Below, piece by piece: positions 1 through 9,445 of a DNA stretch of 64,000 nucleotides. Under the pieces are notes generated by a model. That model saw only the letters and a program-made list of their open reading frames with translations, ran no database searches and was not told the origin of the DNA. The stretch covers positions 434,001-498,000 of the forward strand of contig CAXSFM010000001.1 of the NCBI GenBank assembly GCA_964236735.1, given 5' to 3'. The DNA is from JAIVJG01 sp964236735 (lineage in GTDB: Bacteria > Acidobacteriota > Blastocatellia > Pyrinomonadales > Pyrinomonadaceae). How positions within the stretch are numbered: the first letter of the stretch is position 1; each line of letters starts with the position of its first letter. Position numbers and translations under genes: made by a program.

Positions 1-2157
1 ATCGGCGTCGGCGTGCGTCGCCAGCACGTAGTTGATGCGGTCAAGCCCGCGCCACCAGAGATACTCCGAGACAACCGCATCGCCGATGCCGCGCGTGTCG
101 CGCTCGAAGGGTTCGGCGTTTTCATCGTCCGATTCGCGCGCCGCACGTATGCCCGTATTCGACGGGCGGCCACCGCCATCCACGAGCAAAGTCTCGCCGC
201 CGGGCATCGTGAGCAGCGCGGCGTCACCTTGCCCCACGTCAAGAAAATCTATGCGGAGCCGCCCCGTTGCCCTGCCCGCGCTCAGAGGATGCGCGACGAT
301 GATAATAAACATCACGACGAGTGCGGCTGACGCGAGAGGCGCGAAGTTGAGCCGCCACGCACTCGTCTCGACATCATCAGCGTCCGGCACGTTGCCGACT
401 GTTTGCCAGCGCGACAGCGCGAAGATAATCGCCACGATGGGCACGAAGTAAATCGCATAGATGGACGCCGCCGCGCCCGTGTATTCGGGAAGGCGCACGC
501 TCGCCAGATGAAATTTCGCGAACAAGTCAACGCTGTGCGTCATCAACCAGTTGATCGCTTCGGTGAGACGCACGAGCGGAGCGGCGAGGCTCGCGCTCAA
601 CTGAGAGAGCAGCAACGCCGCGAGCGCGATGAATGCGAGCGCGGCCATCAGCACGCCGACGACGATGTTGAGCAGGAGCGAGGCGAACGAAAGACGGTGA
701 AAGTAGAGAACGAGCAGAGGCAGCAGCACGAGTTGCACTGTTGCGGACAGAAGCACGGCGGCGAAGACGTGTCGCAGCAGTTTTTGTAAACGCCAATGGT
801 CGAGACGCGCGGCGAGCGTTGATTTGAACGGGCGATAGCTGTGCGTCGCGCGCGTCATCCCGCGCCGCCATTCGCGCTCGCTCCAGTAAAGCGTCTCGGC
901 GAAGACGAGCAGGAGGCGCGGGCAGACGGGCGGGTACGGCGCGGCGCTCGTCGGATGCCATTCGCCTGCGGCTTTGAGATTTGTGAGGAGCGGCCACGCC
1001 AGCGCGACGATTGCCAGCACGGAGAAAAACGTCAACTGGAACGAAGGATCAAAGATGTCGCGCGGACTCCACACGAGCAGGAGCAATGCCGCGCCGCCGA
1101 GGGCGTTAAGCGAGCTGGCGCGGCGTCCAATCAAGGGCGCGAGCGTGACGAGCGAGAACATCAATGCCGCGCGTACGACGGAGGCTCCCGCGCCGACCAT
1201 CAAGGCGTAGATCCAGACGAGCGCGACGGTCGCAGCCCAACGCCACGCGCGCTTGCGTGTCATCCAACCCGCGACGACCCACACGATGCCGCCGATAAAA
1301 GTGATGTGCAGCCCGCTAATCACGAGGACGTGAAACGTCCCGCCCTCGCGAAATCTCTCGGCTGTCGCGTGCGAGAGGCCGTAGCGATTGCCGAGCATCG
1401 CGGCTTTGAGGACGCCCGCCGTGTCTGCGGAAAACTTTTCGTCGAACAGTTCGATCAAAGTCGCGCGCCACTCTTCGAGCCACACGAGCGGCACAAAGAC
1501 GCGCACGTCGTCCAGACGCTCGACGAGCAAAGGACTCTTAATCGCGCCGCGCGCGTCAACGTCCTCGCGTTCGAGATATTCCGTGAAAGACGAGACGCCG
1601 GGATTGCGGAAACTATCCGCGCGCGTCAGCGCCGACATGACACGCACGCGCGCGCCGCGCCGCAATTCGAGCGCGACATACTCCGCACGCGCACGAACAT
1701 CGCGGACGGGCGCGAACAATTCGACACGCCCTGCCGCCGCGCGCTCGTCGGTCTTTATTCTGAAGCGTTCGACGCGAAGCGTGAGCAGCATCCCATCGGG
1801 CGCGCTCTCCGGCGCGCGTTCCAACACGCCCGTCATCTCGACCGGCTCGTCGGAAGCGACCTCGCCGCGCTCGTAAAACCGGCGCACGCTGTTTTCCGGG
1901 ATGCCTCGTTTTTCTTCCAACGCCAGCGTCGAACCGGCGCAAGCGAAAGCGATGATGAGAAAGAATGTCGCCGGAGAAAGTCTCTTGACGGCAAACGCGA
2001 TGAGGGCGAGAAGGGTGAAGCACGCGCAGCAGGCGAGAGATACTCTGACGGAGAGAGCGACGAAATAAGCGGCCAGCACCACGCCCGCTGCGAAAGAGGC
2101 CGCGAGCGTGACGAGCGGAGAGAGGCTGAAAAATACTTTGTGAGGAGCAACACGCAT
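1..2157 (-). CDS. comEC: ComEC/Rec2-type DNA internalisation protein (C-terminus cut by window edge)
   Basis: Inner-membrane channel protein that in naturally competent bacteria carries single-stranded DNA into the cytoplasm. The frame is open from the ATG at 2157 to base 1 (719 codons, no stop), so the C-terminus lies outside the window. An in-frame TAA eight codons upstream of that ATG fixes the start. The N-terminus has two hydrophobic segments in the first 80 residues, followed by a soluble stretch, as in the DUF4131 region of ComEC. At bases about 1-260 the frame reads the metallo-beta-lactamase-like part: FLDVGQGDAALL, LLVDGGG, GDAVVSEYLWWRGLDRINYV and ATHADAD. The order (DUF4131, competence region, MBL) is canonical. 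It lies 53 bases behind the M28 peptidase gene. The pilB/pilT/pilC genes at 13-18 kb would fit a type IV pilus-driven uptake route (inference). Confidence 0.93.
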   Translation of the reverse strand, partial: MRVAPHKVFFSLSPLVTLAASFAAGVVLAAYFVALSVRVSLACCACFTLLALIAFAVKRLSPATFFLIIAFACAGSTLALEEKRGIPENSVRRFYERGEVASDEPVEMTGVLERAPESAPDGMLLTLRVERFRIKTDERAAAGRVELFAPVRDVRARAEYVALELRRGARVRVMSALTRADSFRNPGVSSFTEYLEREDVDARGAIKSPLLVERLDDVRVFVPLVWLEEWRATLIELFDEKFSADTAGVLKAAMLGNRYGLSHATAERFREGGTFHVLVISGLHITFIGGIVWVVAGWMTRKRAWRWAATVALVWIYALMVGAGASVVRAALMFSLVTLAPLIGRRASSLNALGGAALLLLVWSPRDIFDPSFQLTFFSVLAIVALAWPLLTNLKAAGEWHPTSAAPYPPVCPRLLLVFAETLYWSEREWRRGMTRATHSYRPFKSTLAARLDHWRLQKLLRHVFAAVLLSATVQLVLLPLLVLYFHRLSFASLLLNIVVGVLMAALAFIALAALLLSQLSASLAAPLVRLTEAINWLMTHSVDLFAKFHLASVRLPEYTGAAASIYAIYFVPIVAIIFALSRWQTVGNVPDADDVETSAWRLNFAPLASAALVVMFIIIVAHPLSAGRATGRLRIDFLDVGQGDAALLTMPGGETLLVDGGGRPSNTGIRAARESDDENAEPFERDTRGIGDAVVSEYLWWRGLDRINYVLATHADAD

Positions 2158-2210
2158 GGCTTCGTTGCGAGAGGCGCATTAACCCGGCGTCAAAAACGTT
2201 TGCTTTGCGC

Positions 2211-4502
2211 TTACATGCCGCCGCCTCTGACGAGAGCGGTGGCACGGTCAATCTGCGCGGCAACGGCTTCGAGCGTGCGCGCGACGTTAACGATCTGTGC
2301 GTCAGCCTCGCGCCAGTCGTGCTGCTCGATGGCTTCGCGGACGGCGGGCAAGGTCTTGACGCCGTAACCGGTGTAGAAACCGGGTGCGTAAATTTGATGC
2401 TTGAACCAAGGGCGACGCGGCAGACCTTCATCGCGCGTCATCTGATGCTCGACCTGCCTGAGTGCATCGTCGAGCGACACCTGCGTCGCACTTGAACTCA
2501 AACGAGCGCGCGCCGCCGGGTCGCGCATCGCCGCCTCGTAACGATTTGTGCTCTCCAACAAACGTGACAGCGCGTTTTGAAGCGGCGCGAAGTTGAGGAA
2601 AGGCGCGGGAGCTTCTGGCTTCGGCGCGACGTACGTCTCGGTCGGGTCTGCGACGGCCTCGAACAGTTTTTCGTTGAGGCGGCGATTCTGTTCCCGGATC
2701 GTTTCGCGCTCGTCGTCGGCGAGCCTCGTCACTTCACGTATGTACTGCGCGATGGTCTCCGTGAAATTACCGAAGTTGAGCGGCAAGGTGTCCGCGTCGG
2801 CGAAGCGGAGGACGATGCGCCCGCCCGTCTGCGCGAGCGCGATGCCATAGTCGTAGTTCGGATCAACGAAGCGCGTGTAATGATCGAACGAGTCGTAGAT
2901 AGAATGATAGACGCCCGCGCTCTCGCCTTCGCCGCCGTAGCCGAGATTGAGCGAAGGGATGCCGAGGTGTTGCAGAAACGGCGTGTAGTCGGAGCCGGAG
3001 CCGAGCGCGTCAATGTGTTGGTCAGGACGCTCGCGTGCCTCGCGGCGCTGATCTGCATTGCCATTCACAATCAGCGCCGCGCGATTGCGCTCGGAGACGG
3101 GCATCTTTTTCTCCGGGTCAATCACATCGCGCGCCACTTCGTTGACGAATTTTTCCAGCGTGTGCGAGCCGCCGACGCCGAGGAAGCCGCGCGCGTTCGA
3201 GTCGGAGTTGATGTAGATGACGGCCTTCCTGCCCAACTCTTCGGCGTGCGTCTCCGCCCACTCGGTCGAGCCGATAAGTCCCGGTTCCTCTCCATCCCAG
3301 GCGCAATAGACGATAGTGCGTTTCGGCTTCCAACCTGTCTTGACTAACTCGCCGAGCGCGCGCGCCTCTTCAAGTTCGGCCACCATGCCGCTCAAGGGAT
3401 CATCCGCGCCATTGACCCATGCGTCGTGATGATTCCCTCGGATGACCCACTCGTCGGGTTGCTCGCCGCCGCGAAGTTTGGCGATGACATCATAGGCGGG
3501 GACGATCTTGTAATCGAATTCGAGTTTGAGATGAACAGTCGCCGCGCCGGGGCCGAGATGATACGTCGTCGGCAGCGCGCCGCGCCACGCTTCGGGCGCG
3601 ACAGGGCCATCGAGCGCGCGCAAAAGCGGCAAGGCATCAGCGTAAGAAATGGGCAGCACGGGAATCTTCGTCAGCGTCGGAATGTTTTTCAAGTCGCGCA
3701 TGTCGAGCCGCTTGGCGTCCTTCGTCGCGCCGACGCCGGGCGTGAGCGGGTCGCCGGGATACGTCGGCATGTCCGCGACGGAGCCGCGTTGCGCGCCGTT
3801 CTCGTTGCGCCACGCGCCCTTCGGATACACGTCGCCCTGATAGAAACCGTCGTTGCGCGGGTCTGAATAAATGAGACAGCCGATTGCGCCATGCTCCGCC
3901 GCGACCTTCGGCTTGATGCCGCGCCACGAGCCGCCGTAGCGCGCGATGACGATTTTGCCGCGCACGTCTATGCCATGCTCCGCGAGCGTCTTGTAGTCGT
4001 TCGGGATGCCGTAGTTAACATAGACGAGTTGCCCCGTCACGTCGCCGCCGATGGAGTAAGCGTTGTAGGTAGGTAACTGCTCGTCCTTCTGTCCCGATGT
4101 CGCGTCTTCTTTAAGCGGCGGCTCTTCGAGTCGCGCGGTAAAACGCTCAGGCGCGGTCATTTCCAGCACGCGCGTCTTCGGCGTGGGAAAGAGCACGTCG
4201 AAGCGCTCGATCTCGGCGTCGAAGCCCCACGAGCGGAAGAGTCCGAGCATGAACTCGGCGTTGTCCTTATCGTAAGGCGAACTGAGATGGTGCGGCCTCG
4301 CCGACAGGCGTTTCATCCACTCGCGCAGATTCTCACGTTTCAGCGACGCATCGAATTGCTTTTCCAGCGCACGCTCGCGCTCGGAACTTTCGCGCCCGAA
4401 GCCGGACAGAGTTTTTTGTTCGACGGGCGCGACGGCCTGCGCGGAGATGATGGCGGAAGCGAGCGCGACGGCGACGAGCGCGCGCGTAAAGCGTAGCTGC
4501 AT
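2211..4502 (-). CDS. Secreted M28 family zinc peptidase, glutamate carboxypeptidase II / transferrin-receptor-like
   Basis: 763-residue exported metallopeptidase with a signal peptide (residues 1-23, ending SAQA), a protease-associated insert (about 120-300), the M28 catalytic core and a C-terminal helical transferrin-receptor-like dimerisation domain (about 640-760). By comparison with human GCPII the two-zinc site is complete: His358 and Asp368 in NHHDAWVNGADDP, the Glu-Glu pair in WDGEEPGLIGSTEW, Asp in YINSDSN and His in YHSIYDSFDHY. The arginine patch that gives human GCPII its glutamate preference is not obvious, so the substrate is unknown. Members in soil Acidobacteria are probably periplasmic or extracellular peptidases (family knowledge). 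It could be co-transcribed with comEC, which follows after 53 bases. Confidence 0.93.
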   Translation of the reverse strand: MQLRFTRALVAVALASAIISAQAVAPVEQKTLSGFGRESSERERALEKQFDASLKRENLREWMKRLSARPHHLSSPYDKDNAEFMLGLFRSWGFDAEIERFDVLFPTPKTRVLEMTAPERFTARLEEPPLKEDATSGQKDEQLPTYNAYSIGGDVTGQLVYVNYGIPNDYKTLAEHGIDVRGKIVIARYGGSWRGIKPKVAAEHGAIGCLIYSDPRNDGFYQGDVYPKGAWRNENGAQRGSVADMPTYPGDPLTPGVGATKDAKRLDMRDLKNIPTLTKIPVLPISYADALPLLRALDGPVAPEAWRGALPTTYHLGPGAATVHLKLEFDYKIVPAYDVIAKLRGGEQPDEWVIRGNHHDAWVNGADDPLSGMVAELEEARALGELVKTGWKPKRTIVYCAWDGEEPGLIGSTEWAETHAEELGRKAVIYINSDSNARGFLGVGGSHTLEKFVNEVARDVIDPEKKMPVSERNRAALIVNGNADQRREARERPDQHIDALGSGSDYTPFLQHLGIPSLNLGYGGEGESAGVYHSIYDSFDHYTRFVDPNYDYGIALAQTGGRIVLRFADADTLPLNFGNFTETIAQYIREVTRLADDERETIREQNRRLNEKLFEAVADPTETYVAPKPEAPAPFLNFAPLQNALSRLLESTNRYEAAMRDPAARARLSSSATQVSLDDALRQVEHQMTRDEGLPRRPWFKHQIYAPGFYTGYGVKTLPAVREAIEQHDWREADAQIVNVARTLEAVAAQIDRATALVRGGGM

Positions 4503-4756
4503 GAAAACCTCCCGGCGGAAAATGTCACAAGAAAGATGTGCTGGGCGTCGGCGAACTTTATATCAGACCGCTTGCCGGCTTCAAAGCCCTACGCAAATCT
4601 CCGCGCACGCGCAATCGAGTGAGGCGCATGGAAAATATTGTCAACCGACATTCTAATCATTATGCTGCATTCGTCACCGAACTACGGCTTGACCACATAA
4701 ACTAAATTCAGCGTGCATGACAAAACTTGAGCGGTCAAGATGTTCACAGATGATTT

Positions 4757-4859
4757 TTAACAGGGATAGACAGGATAAACAGGATACTGGAAGAGAAGAT
4801 GTGAGCTTGATGAGATTTCCTTTGTTTCTCATCCTGTTCATCCTGTCTATCCCTGTTAA
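4757..4859. repeat. Intergenic inverted repeat made of short tandem words
   Basis: Two 29-base arms (4757-4785 and 4831-4859) are reverse complements with one mismatch and are separated by 45 bases. Each arm is itself built from AGGATA(A/G)AC-like words repeated about three times. It lies between the divergent M28 peptidase and peptide-binding protein genes, just upstream of the latter. It may act as a transcript hairpin or be a dispersed repeat. No coding potential is evident. Confidence 0.75.
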
Positions 4860-4923
4860 TTTCTTCCTCTGATTTTCGCTGATGTCGCAATCTTGTCAGA
4901 TACTCTTAACGGGAGACTCCATC

Positions 4924-6909
4924 GTGCGATTCACAATTGATACACGGCCACGCGCCGGACAAGTGCGATACAACTGCGCGCTGCTACTGCTCACGCTGCT
5001 CACGCTTGCGGCGACTTCATGCACGAGCAAGACCAGCGCGAGCGCGACATACTTCGGCAAGAACGAGCCGCCCGCAGGTCAGGTGTTGCGCTACATTACG
5101 GGGTCTGAGCCGGAGTCGCTCGATCCGCAAATCAGCACCGGGCAGCCGGAGACGCGCATCTACATGGCGATCTTCGAGGGACTTGTCGAATACGACCCGC
5201 GCACGCTCGAACCGATTCCGGCTATCGCCGAGAGTTGGAGCGCGAATCAGGATTCTTCCGAGTTCACTTTTCATCTGCGAAAGAACGCGCGCTGGTCGAA
5301 CAGCGATCCCATCACCGCGCAGGATTTTGTCTATAGCATCAGGCGCGGTCTCGCGCCGGCGACCGCCTCGCGCAGCGCGAACTTCGCCTTCTACATCAAA
5401 AACGCCGAAGCCTTTAACTCCGGCGGCGCGTTCGTGCGCGATAGAGAGACAGGCAAATTTTTGCTGGCGAAAGATGTTGCGCCACCGCCGACAACAACGG
5501 AGAAAGCGGGAGAGACTGCGCCCGTCAAAGATGCACACATCAACCCTGCCCATGACAAACAAACGAGTGCGAACGCGACGGCATCACCCGCGCCACCCAC
5601 GCACGAGCCTCTGCGTCTCGTCGTCCCTGTTGATGAAAAGTCGCGCGAGAAAAAGTTCAAAGCCAGTCCTGAACTGCGCGCCGCCGTCGAGGGCAAAGAG
5701 TTAGTGCCGGTCAAAGTCGAAGATGTAGGCGTCGAAGCCGTTGACGATGAGACGCTACGCATCACGCTCGCGCAAACCGCGCCATTTTTCATCAGCATCC
5801 TTCCGCATCCATTCTTTCGCGCCGTCCCGCGCCAGGCGATTGAACGTTGGGGAAATGCCGCGTGGACGCAGCCCGGACACATCGTCACGAGCGGCGCGTT
5901 CAAGCTCGAATCGTGGCAGCCTTACAATGAAATCGTCTTCGTCAAAAATCCGTTTTACTGGGACGCCGCGAACGTCCGACTCGAACGGATGATGTTTTAT
6001 CCGTCTGAGGACAACACGACGACGATGAATCTTTACAAGTCAGGCGAGGTGGACGCCGTGCCCAATCATTCCGTGCCGGCGGCATGGATGGACAAAATTC
6101 GCCCGCTCAAAGATTACATGGACAAGCCGGAAGCGGGCATCGAGTATTATTTGATAAACGTGACGAAGCCTCCGATGAACGACGTGCGCGTCCGCAAGGC
6201 TTTCAACATGGCGATTGACAAGCGCGCCGCCGCCGAATGGAAACGCATCGTCAAACCGTTGACGGCCTTTTCGCCCGAAGGCATCTTCAACAATTACCCG
6301 CAGCCGAAGGGCGATGACTTCAACCCTGAACGCGCTAAACAACTGCTCGCCGAAGCGGGTTACAGAGACGCATCGGGAAAGTTTGATCCGTCGAAGTTTC
6401 CGATTAGCGATGTGGAGTTGAATTACAACGCACATGATTCCGTGCGCGTCGTCGCGGAGTTTATGCAGGCGCAATGGAAGCAGAATCTCGGCCTCACCGT
6501 GCCGCTCAAGGCGATGGAAAATAAAGCCTATAATTCCTATCGCGCGAACGTCGAATACAAAGGTTTCGCGCGCGGCGGTTATAGCGGCGACTATATGGAC
6601 CCGTTCACTTTCCTCAGTCTCTTCTACACCGCCAACGGCGACAACGGCACGGGCTGGTACGACCCGAAGTACGCGGCCATGCTCGACGAAGCCAACCAGA
6701 CGCTCGATTCGCAAAAGCGTTTCGCCCTGCTCGCCAAGGCCGAGGCTTTCATGCTTGACGCGCAACCCGTCATCCCGATTTGGACTTCAGCGACGAACTG
6801 GATGAAGAAGCCTTACGTCAAAGGCATGTACGCGAATCCGGGCACGCTTCACGCATGGAAGTTCGTCTATATCGAACACGACCCAGCGAAGTGGGATGAG
6901 GCATCGTAA
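4924..6909 (+). CDS. Peptide/oligopeptide ABC transporter substrate-binding lipoprotein (SBP_bac_5, OppA-like)
   Basis: Solute-binding protein of the OppA/DppA class, 661 residues from the GTG at 4924. That start is preferred over the in-frame ATG at 4882 because GGGAGA lies eight bases upstream of it and it gives a compact lipoprotein signal ending LAATSC, so the mature protein is probably lipidated. Family signatures include YITGSEPESLDPQ near the mature N-terminus, FHLRKNARWSNSDPITAQDFVYS, SGAFKLESW and the C-terminal PVIPIWTSATNW. An unusual Pro/Thr/Lys-rich insertion (roughly residues 165-240) sits inside the family fold. No oppBCDF permease or ATPase genes are adjacent, so it is an orphan binding protein whose partners are elsewhere. 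Peptide binding is inferred from family, not from specific residues. Confidence 0.9.
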   Translation: MRFTIDTRPRAGQVRYNCALLLLTLLTLAATSCTSKTSASATYFGKNEPPAGQVLRYITGSEPESLDPQISTGQPETRIYMAIFEGLVEYDPRTLEPIPAIAESWSANQDSSEFTFHLRKNARWSNSDPITAQDFVYSIRRGLAPATASRSANFAFYIKNAEAFNSGGAFVRDRETGKFLLAKDVAPPPTTTEKAGETAPVKDAHINPAHDKQTSANATASPAPPTHEPLRLVVPVDEKSREKKFKASPELRAAVEGKELVPVKVEDVGVEAVDDETLRITLAQTAPFFISILPHPFFRAVPRQAIERWGNAAWTQPGHIVTSGAFKLESWQPYNEIVFVKNPFYWDAANVRLERMMFYPSEDNTTTMNLYKSGEVDAVPNHSVPAAWMDKIRPLKDYMDKPEAGIEYYLINVTKPPMNDVRVRKAFNMAIDKRAAAEWKRIVKPLTAFSPEGIFNNYPQPKGDDFNPERAKQLLAEAGYRDASGKFDPSKFPISDVELNYNAHDSVRVVAEFMQAQWKQNLGLTVPLKAMENKAYNSYRANVEYKGFARGGYSGDYMDPFTFLSLFYTANGDNGTGWYDPKYAAMLDEANQTLDSQKRFALLAKAEAFMLDAQPVIPIWTSATNWMKKPYVKGMYANPGTLHAWKFVYIEHDPAKWDEAS

Positions 6910-6929
6910 AATGCGGACGAAAAGAAATC

Positions 6930-8150
6930 TTACGCGCGCGTGAGGCGCACGACCGTCTCAACGTGATGCGTTTGCGGAAACATGTCGAAGGCTCTGACCG
7001 AATCAATCACGTAACCTTTGGCAATGAGCGTGCGAAGGTCGCGCGCCAGCGTCGCGGGGTCGCAGGAGACGTAAGAAATTTGACGCGGACGCAGCGTGAT
7101 GATGCCGTTGATAGTTTCAACTTCGGCTCCGGCGCGCGGCGGGTCTAGCAGAACGAAATCAACGGGCGCGAGTTGGCGCGCGTGTCTCGACATCCACGCG
7201 CCGACGTGCGCCGTCTCGATGGTCGCGTTCGTAAGTTTCGCGTCCGACAAATTCAGGCGCGCGAAATCGCACGCCGCGCGGTTCCCTTCAACACCGATGA
7301 CGCGCGCGAAACGTCGCGCCAGAGGCAGCGTGAACAAACCGACGCCGCAATACAAATCAACCGCGCGCGCGCCTTCCGTATCGCGCGTCGCTTCTTCGAC
7401 GAGCGAGGCGAGCAGTTCGTGATTGAGTTGAAAAAAGCAGCGCGCGTCGAAGCGGTAACGCTCGCCGCTGATGGTGCGCGCGGTTTCAACGACCTTATCT
7501 TTCCAGACCGGCGGGCTGAGTGAAACTTCTTTCCCGTCGCCCGCCACCGCTTCGTACTCGTCCGCGCCACCCGGCAACAGATAAACCGGAACCTCGACGC
7601 GCAAATCGTCGAGCGTCTTTTGCAATTCCGGCACGATGACGGGACACTCGACGACATCGCACACTTGATGCGTGCCGCGCTCGAAATAGCCAAAACTCTC
7701 GCCGGCTCTGTCGTATTGCCAGCGCGCGCGCGAGCGGTAATGCCATGCGGCGGGCGAGGGCGTGATGAAAATTTCTGCGGGCGGCTCGACGCGCGCGACG
7801 CGGCGCAAGCAGTCGCGAATGATCTCGACTTTCGCGGCGAGTTGCGCTTCATAGTTCAACTGCTGAAAGTCGCAACCGCCGCAACGCCCGAAGTAAGGAC
7901 ACTTCGGCTCGACGCGCACAGGCGAAGCGGCGAGCACTTCCACGAGAGACGCGAAAACCAATTTGCCTTTGACGCGCTCGACAGAGACGCGCGCGCGGTC
8001 GCCGGGCGCAGACAGCGCGACGAACATCGTCTGCCCCAGCGCGTGCGCCATCCCCATGCCACCCGGCAAGATGCGCTCGATTTCAACCTCAAGCTCATCA
8101 CCAACGCGCACGCGCTCGCCGCTTTGCGGGTCGTCGTCTCCCACAATCAA
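6930..8150 (-). CDS. RlmD/TrmA-family RNA (uracil-5-)-methyltransferase with 4Fe-4S site
   Basis: SAM-dependent methyltransferase forming 5-methyluridine in RNA, 406 residues. It has an N-terminal TRAM domain (about 10-65), a cluster-binding set of cysteines (CPYFGRCGGC then a later Cys in VECPVI), and a C-terminal Rossmann methyltransferase domain with VDLYCGVGLFTLPLA, the DPPRAG motif and the nucleophilic cysteine in SYVSCDPATLARD. The Fe-S cysteines favour the RumA/RlmCD type over TrmA, but whether the target is U747, U1939 or tRNA cannot be told from sequence. The start appears to be TTG at 8150, six bases behind a strong AGGGAGAGG, with no in-frame ATG near the N-terminus. It is convergent with the peptide-binding protein gene. 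Confidence 0.92.
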   Translation of the reverse strand: MIVGDDDPQSGERVRVGDELEVEIERILPGGMGMAHALGQTMFVALSAPGDRARVSVERVKGKLVFASLVEVLAASPVRVEPKCPYFGRCGGCDFQQLNYEAQLAAKVEIIRDCLRRVARVEPPAEIFITPSPAAWHYRSRARWQYDRAGESFGYFERGTHQVCDVVECPVIVPELQKTLDDLRVEVPVYLLPGGADEYEAVAGDGKEVSLSPPVWKDKVVETARTISGERYRFDARCFFQLNHELLASLVEEATRDTEGARAVDLYCGVGLFTLPLARRFARVIGVEGNRAACDFARLNLSDAKLTNATIETAHVGAWMSRHARQLAPVDFVLLDPPRAGAEVETINGIITLRPRQISYVSCDPATLARDLRTLIAKGYVIDSVRAFDMFPQTHHVETVVRLTRA

Positions 8151-8192
8151 GTTACGCCTCTCCCTTTTGTCTCACAGAACAACGCCGCGAGC

Positions 8193-8597
8193 TTAGAGTG
8201 ACGTTTGCTGCGCGCCGGGTTGATAATCTGTTCCCGTTCCCCACTGCGGCGGTGGCGGCACAGCATACTCGGTCGCGCTGGGTTCGAGGTCGAGTTCCAT
8301 CCCGCCGATGAAGCCTGCGGCGACGTTATAGATGAAGGCGGCCAGCGCGCCGAAGATGAAGCCCATCACACCATAAATAATAGGGATGGCGACCATCATC
8401 ACCAGTCCGATGACGATGCTGCTGGCTCCTGCCCCCGCGCCGCCGCCTCTCCCGCCCTGCGAGAACAGCGCCGCGCCCACGACCATAAAGATGAGGCCGT
8501 AGATGATACCGATGAAGAGTCCGAGAAAGGCGCACACCAAAGCCTGCATCTTCGCGAACGACAGCACGCCGACGCGCTTGACGATCATCATTGCCAT
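8193..8597 (-). CDS. Small membrane protein, DUF3566-like
   Basis: 134-residue protein with an N-terminal KRVGVLSFAKMQALVCAFLGL stretch running into a first membrane segment (about 15-45), a Gly-rich loop (GGRGGGAGAGAS) and two further hydrophobic segments (about 60-100), then a Pro-rich soluble tail. The layout resembles DUF3566-type transmembrane proteins, which have no established function. An AAGGAG eight bases upstream supports the ATG at 8597. It sits 42 bases ahead of the methyltransferase gene in the same direction and 37 bases behind the unknown 250-residue gene, so co-transcription is plausible. No function is assigned. Confidence 0.75.
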   Translation of the reverse strand: MAMMIVKRVGVLSFAKMQALVCAFLGLFIGIIYGLIFMVVGAALFSQGGRGGGAGAGASSIVIGLVMMVAIPIIYGVMGFIFGALAAFIYNVAAGFIGGMELDLEPSATEYAVPPPPQWGTGTDYQPGAQQTSL

Positions 8598-8634
8598 TTA
8601 TTTGCTCCTTCTTCCCCGTCCTTGTGGGGAATGT

Positions 8635-9387
8635 TCAAAGGTAGAACAAGCTCAGACGCGGAACGCCGCGCCCTTCTCGCAAAAACTTCGCGAGTAAATT
8701 TTCCAATGTCTGCTCGTAAGTGGCGCGCTCCATCCGCGTGCGATAAGAGCGCAACTGTTCTTCGGCCTGCACGCGACAACGTTGTAATTCTTCCGCCGGC
8801 ACGCTCGCACGTAGCGCGCGATCAAGCAAATTCTCAAGATCGGTCAGAGAGTCTTCAAGCTGTTCCGCGTTGGGACGCGCGGCGGCGGCGAAATCCTTCT
8901 CCAACTCCGCGAGCCGCGCGACGGCACGCGACAAGGCCTCGTTCATCTCCGCGCCGCTCACCTTCTCGCTTTTGTCTTCGAGCGCGCGACGAAGCAACGC
9001 GCCGCACTGCGCCAGATGTGCCGTGATGACCTCGCGCGGAAACGGCAGCCCGCGATTTTTTGACGCCTCATCATCTTGCGCCGCGCCGTCGTTAGCCGTT
9101 CCAGATTCCGACGCTTGCGCCGCGCCCTGTTGCGACGCCTGCCATTCGGCGAACTGCGCCTCGACTTCTTCCTGACAATAAAAGAGCGTCTTGACGCTGC
9201 GCTTGCGCGGACGCGCCTCGTAAGAATCGAAACTCTGTTCGATGCCGCGCAGGACGATGTGGAGCGGGACGCCCATGTCTTTCCAACCCGACATCAAAGC
9301 CCAGTCCAGCGTGCTCAACAACAAATGTTTACCGCGACGACGGACGAAAGTGTCTTCGATCTCCGTAAAATAATTGAAGTAATTCAC
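8635..9387 (-). CDS. Conserved-looking hypothetical protein (250 aa)
   Basis: I do not recognise a named family. The N-terminal 90 residues are Trp/Tyr-rich and well ordered (MNYFNYFTEIEDTFVRRRG, then TLDWALMSGWKDMGVPLHIV), giving a small globular region. A low-complexity Ala/Ser/Gln linker (about 95-125) and a mostly helical, Glu/Arg-rich C-terminal half (about 130-240, coiled-coil-like) follow. There is no signal peptide or membrane segment, so it is probably cytoplasmic. The start is GTG at 9387 and the ribosome-binding site is weak. It lies 58 bases downstream of coaX on the same strand and may be the next gene of that operon. The two-part structure could suit an adaptor or DNA/RNA-binding protein, but nothing in the sequence proves this. 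Confidence 0.72.
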   Translation of the reverse strand: MNYFNYFTEIEDTFVRRRGKHLLLSTLDWALMSGWKDMGVPLHIVLRGIEQSFDSYEARPRKRSVKTLFYCQEEVEAQFAEWQASQQGAAQASESGTANDGAAQDDEASKNRGLPFPREVITAHLAQCGALLRRALEDKSEKVSGAEMNEALSRAVARLAELEKDFAAAARPNAEQLEDSLTDLENLLDRALRASVPAEELQRCRVQAEEQLRSYRTRMERATYEQTLENLLAKFLREGRGVPRLSLFYL

Positions 9388-9445
9388 GCGCGCAGTTTCT
9401 TCGTGGGCGATGCGTTTGACAGCATGAAGAGGCCGCCTCGTTTAG

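Noticed and set aside
841..2367. 508-codon plus-strand open frame opposite comEC
   Set aside because: It is antisense to a clear ComEC frame; its translation is Arg/Glu/His-rich with no domain. High G+C keeps opposite frames open.
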